Program-made: the position numbers and the translations under genes
The notes under the pieces: generated by a model
Databases searched by the model: none
The model's input: only the letters and a program-made list of their open reading frames with translations
Told to the model about the DNA's origin: nothing
From: Candidatus Hydrogenedentota bacterium
GTDB lineage: Bacteria; Hydrogenedentota; Hydrogenedentia; Hydrogenedentales; CAITNO01
NCBI GenBank assembly: GCA_903822375.1
Contig: CAIJOU010000030.1
Span: 1-7,027, forward strand
Reading direction: 5' to 3'
Length of the DNA: 7,027 nt
Part shown: piece by piece, positions 5,064 to 7,027 of the stretch
Numbering within the stretch: position 1 is the first letter of the stretch
Layout: each line of letters opens with the position of its first letter

Positions 5064-7027
5064 ATGGCTAAAGAGATTTGCAGCAGGCCGCGCTCATCCG
5101 TGCGTTCTTTTACGGAACGGCGTGTCCTTTGGGTCGCCTGTATTGGGGTGGCGTATTTCCTTGCGCACCAATTATCGTTTCTGTTTCCGGATGCCTCAAA
5201 GGTGCTCATGGTTATATGGCCGGCCGCTGGCATTGGTCTGGCGGCGCTCCTGCTCAGCCCGCGCCGCCTGTGGCCGGCGATTGCCGCAGTCCTTTTCATT
5301 TCCGGGAACTTGGCGAATCTGCTCGCGGGCCGTCCCTTCATGGGCAGTGTGGGCTTCATGACAGCGAACGTCCTCGAATCGTTGGGCTGCGCATCGCTGG
5401 CCCTTCGAATCTGCGGCGATGGGATAACGTTCAGCCGCGCGCGTGAAGTGGTGGCATTATTCGCAGCCGCAATATTCGTGAATGCCGCCACCGCATGTGT
5501 CGGCGCGGCCACGGCCCATTTTATCAGCACCGCCCCGTTTTGGACGTTCTGGCGAACGTGGTTTATTGCCGATGGCCTTGGAATACTGCTTGTAACTCCG
5601 GTCATTGTCTCCTGGGCCACACGGCAGGAACCGATGCTGGGCGTGAGATGGCATTGCGTGGCCGAGCAGGGCGCATTCCTGGTCATATGGTTTGTGTTGG
5701 CATGGCTGACGTTTAATCCGAGCGCCATTTTCGGCATGCGCACCCTGCCGCCGTTCCTCCTTTTCGCCTTGCTTCCCTGGCCCGCCTTGCGATTTGGCAC
5801 GCGTGGCACAACGCTCGCACTTGTTCTGCTGACAATATTAAGTGTTACAGGTGCGGCGCTGAACGCAGACTATCACACCCCTCTGCTTTGGGGCGGCGAA
5901 GACCCAATCCATAGGCTGTTGCTTGCGCAGTTCTATGTCGCGGTGATGACCATGACCGCGCTGTTGCTGGCCGCCAGTCATTCGGAGGCCAAGTCCGCCG
6001 GGGAATCCATCCTGCAAAGCGAGGCGCGCTATCGCGGTCTGGTCGAGGGCACCAACGACGTCGTCTGGCGGGTGGACCTCCAGGGCCGCTTTACGTTCAT
6101 AAATTCCGCGGCGAAGGTTATCGCCGGATTCGAGCCGGAGGAACTTCTCGGAGAAAACTTTGACTTTCTTCTCGAACCCGCCAGCATCGAAGCCGCGGCT
6201 GTGTCGTTGGAACGCCGATTAAGCGGAAGACTGGACCGCGAAGGCGCGGCGCTCGAACTGGTTCACCGCCGCAAGGACGGCTCTTTGTTTCAGGGCGAGA
6301 TCCTGACCGCCCCCGTTCTCGACCTGGAAGGCCGCCTGTTGGAGATCCAAGGCGTCACCCGCGACATCACCGAACGCAAGCGGACCGAGGAGGCGCTACG
6401 AAAGAGCGAGGAGCGGCACAGGACCATCCTCCAAATGGCCATGGACGGCTTCTGGGTGGCGGACACACAGGGGCGCCTGCTGGAGGTCAATGAGGCCTAT
6501 TGCCGGATGAGCGGCTACAGCGAAGAAGAACTGTTGGCCATGCGCATTTCCGACCTGGAAGTCGACGAGACAGAAGACGCAGTCACCAAACGTTTTCAGA
6601 AGATCTTGGCACAGGGCCAGGACCGGTTTGAGTCCCGGCACCGTCGCAAGGACGGGACCATTATTGACGTCGAAGTCTGTTCCCAGCACAAGGCTGCGGA
6701 AGGCGGGCGTTTCGTGACATTTGTGCACGAGATAACCGAGCGAAAGCGGGTGGAGGAGGCGTTGCGGCAAAGCGAGGAGAAATACCGCGAGTTGGTGGAG
6801 AATGCCAACAGCATTATTCTGCGCATGGATAAAGAGGGCCATGTGACCTTCTTCAATGAATTCGCCCATCGTTTCTTTGGCTACACGCCGGAGGAGATTC
6901 TCGGCAGGAACGTGGTGGGCACCATTGTTCCGGAAACCGATTCCTCCGGGCGCGACCTTCGAGCCATGATACTGGATATCAGCCTTCATCCAGAAAACTA
7001 CGCGGTGAACGAAAATGAGAACATGCG
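5064..7027 (+). CDS. Membrane sensor protein with MASE1 and at least three PAS domains, probably a histidine kinase (3' end beyond window)
   Basis: The frame is open from ATG 5064 to the right edge (654 codons). Residues about 20-305 form a multi-pass membrane MASE1 sensor domain: WPAAGIGLAALLL near 52, FWRTWFIADGLGILLVTP near 162-179, and further hydrophobic helices around 203-215, 229-240, 250-262 and 286-303. A short linker leads to PAS1 (about 320-440; RGLVEGTNDVVWRVD, closing with GVTRDITERKRTEEAL), PAS2 (about 448-566; closing with HEITERKRVEEAL) and PAS3 (from about 570; ILRMDKEGHVTFFNE), which is cut by the window. The xITERKR linkers are the usual PAC ends joining tandem PAS domains. 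MASE1/multi-PAS proteins end in a histidine kinase or in GGDEF/EAL domains; the output part is not visible, so kinase is an inference. The ATG has no good ribosome binding site but lies 2 bases after the lipoprotein stop, suggesting coupled translation. Confidence 0.93.
   Translation, partial: MAKEICSRPRSSVRSFTERRVLWVACIGVAYFLAHQLSFLFPDASKVLMVIWPAAGIGLAALLLSPRRLWPAIAAVLFISGNLANLLAGRPFMGSVGFMTANVLESLGCASLALRICGDGITFSRAREVVALFAAAIFVNAATACVGAATAHFISTAPFWTFWRTWFIADGLGILLVTPVIVSWATRQEPMLGVRWHCVAEQGAFLVIWFVLAWLTFNPSAIFGMRTLPPFLLFALLPWPALRFGTRGTTLALVLLTILSVTGAALNADYHTPLLWGGEDPIHRLLLAQFYVAVMTMTALLLAASHSEAKSAGESILQSEARYRGLVEGTNDVVWRVDLQGRFTFINSAAKVIAGFEPEELLGENFDFLLEPASIEAAAVSLERRLSGRLDREGAALELVHRRKDGSLFQGEILTAPVLDLEGRLLEIQGVTRDITERKRTEEALRKSEERHRTILQMAMDGFWVADTQGRLLEVNEAYCRMSGYSEEELLAMRISDLEVDETEDAVTKRFQKILAQGQDRFESRHRRKDGTIIDVEVCSQHKAAEGGRFVTFVHEITERKRVEEALRQSEEKYRELVENANSIILRMDKEGHVTFFNEFAHRFFGYTPEEILGRNVVGTIVPETDSSGRDLRAMILDISLHPENYAVNENENM

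Noticed and set aside
4604..5809. A 401-codon open frame on the minus strand
   Set aside because: It lies opposite the MASE1 part of the sensor gene and extends by chance into the gene-free stretch. Its composition (Arg, Pro, Ala, Thr) is that of a shadow frame, with no recognisable domain.
6290..6989. Minus-strand open frames opposite the PAS domains
   Set aside because: Antisense to a frame with three clear PAS/PAC units; no independent support.

Overview
The window is bacterial DNA of mixed composition. The ends are GC-rich and carry clear genes (a hand count of 6001-6060 gives 65% GC). The middle is lower in GC (1741-1800 gives 45%) and full of relics of mobile elements. The lipobox-type lipoprotein, the MASE1/PAS sensor and the type of integrase suggest a Gram-negative chromosome. 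I cannot name the phylum with confidence; the integrase wording resembles proteins I associate with the Planctomycetota/Lentisphaerota side of the tree, but that is only an impression.

Left part, 1-1399, minus strand: a nearly complete hsdM, the DNA-adenine methyltransferase subunit of a type I restriction-modification system, running off the left edge. Upstream of it are a strong intrinsic terminator (about 1536-1568, minus) and the 3' end of a decayed initiator/elongator-Met-type tRNA (1582-1625, minus). Together these look like a displaced tRNA 3' end that kept its own terminator, the classical mark of one end of an integrated element.

Middle, 1706-2790, minus strand: a tightly overlapping two-gene operon of unknown function, a small zinc-ribbon protein followed by a two-helix membrane protein, then the C-terminal remnant of a frameshifted tyrosine recombinase. 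This pair is the best candidate for an undescribed system here.

2790-4956: mostly without intact genes. It holds two imperfect copies of a 134-137 bp tandem repeat, a stretch that may contain decayed coding sequence, a small palindrome followed by a sigma70-like promoter, and directly behind these a tRNA-Asp-like 3' fragment (4371-4420, plus). A second inverted repeat lies at 4658-4683.

Right part, 4957-7027, plus strand: a 34-residue predicted lipoprotein with an excellent ribosome binding site, followed after two bases by a large membrane sensor protein (MASE1 domain plus at least three PAS domains) that leaves the window before its output domain. The two probably form one transcription unit.
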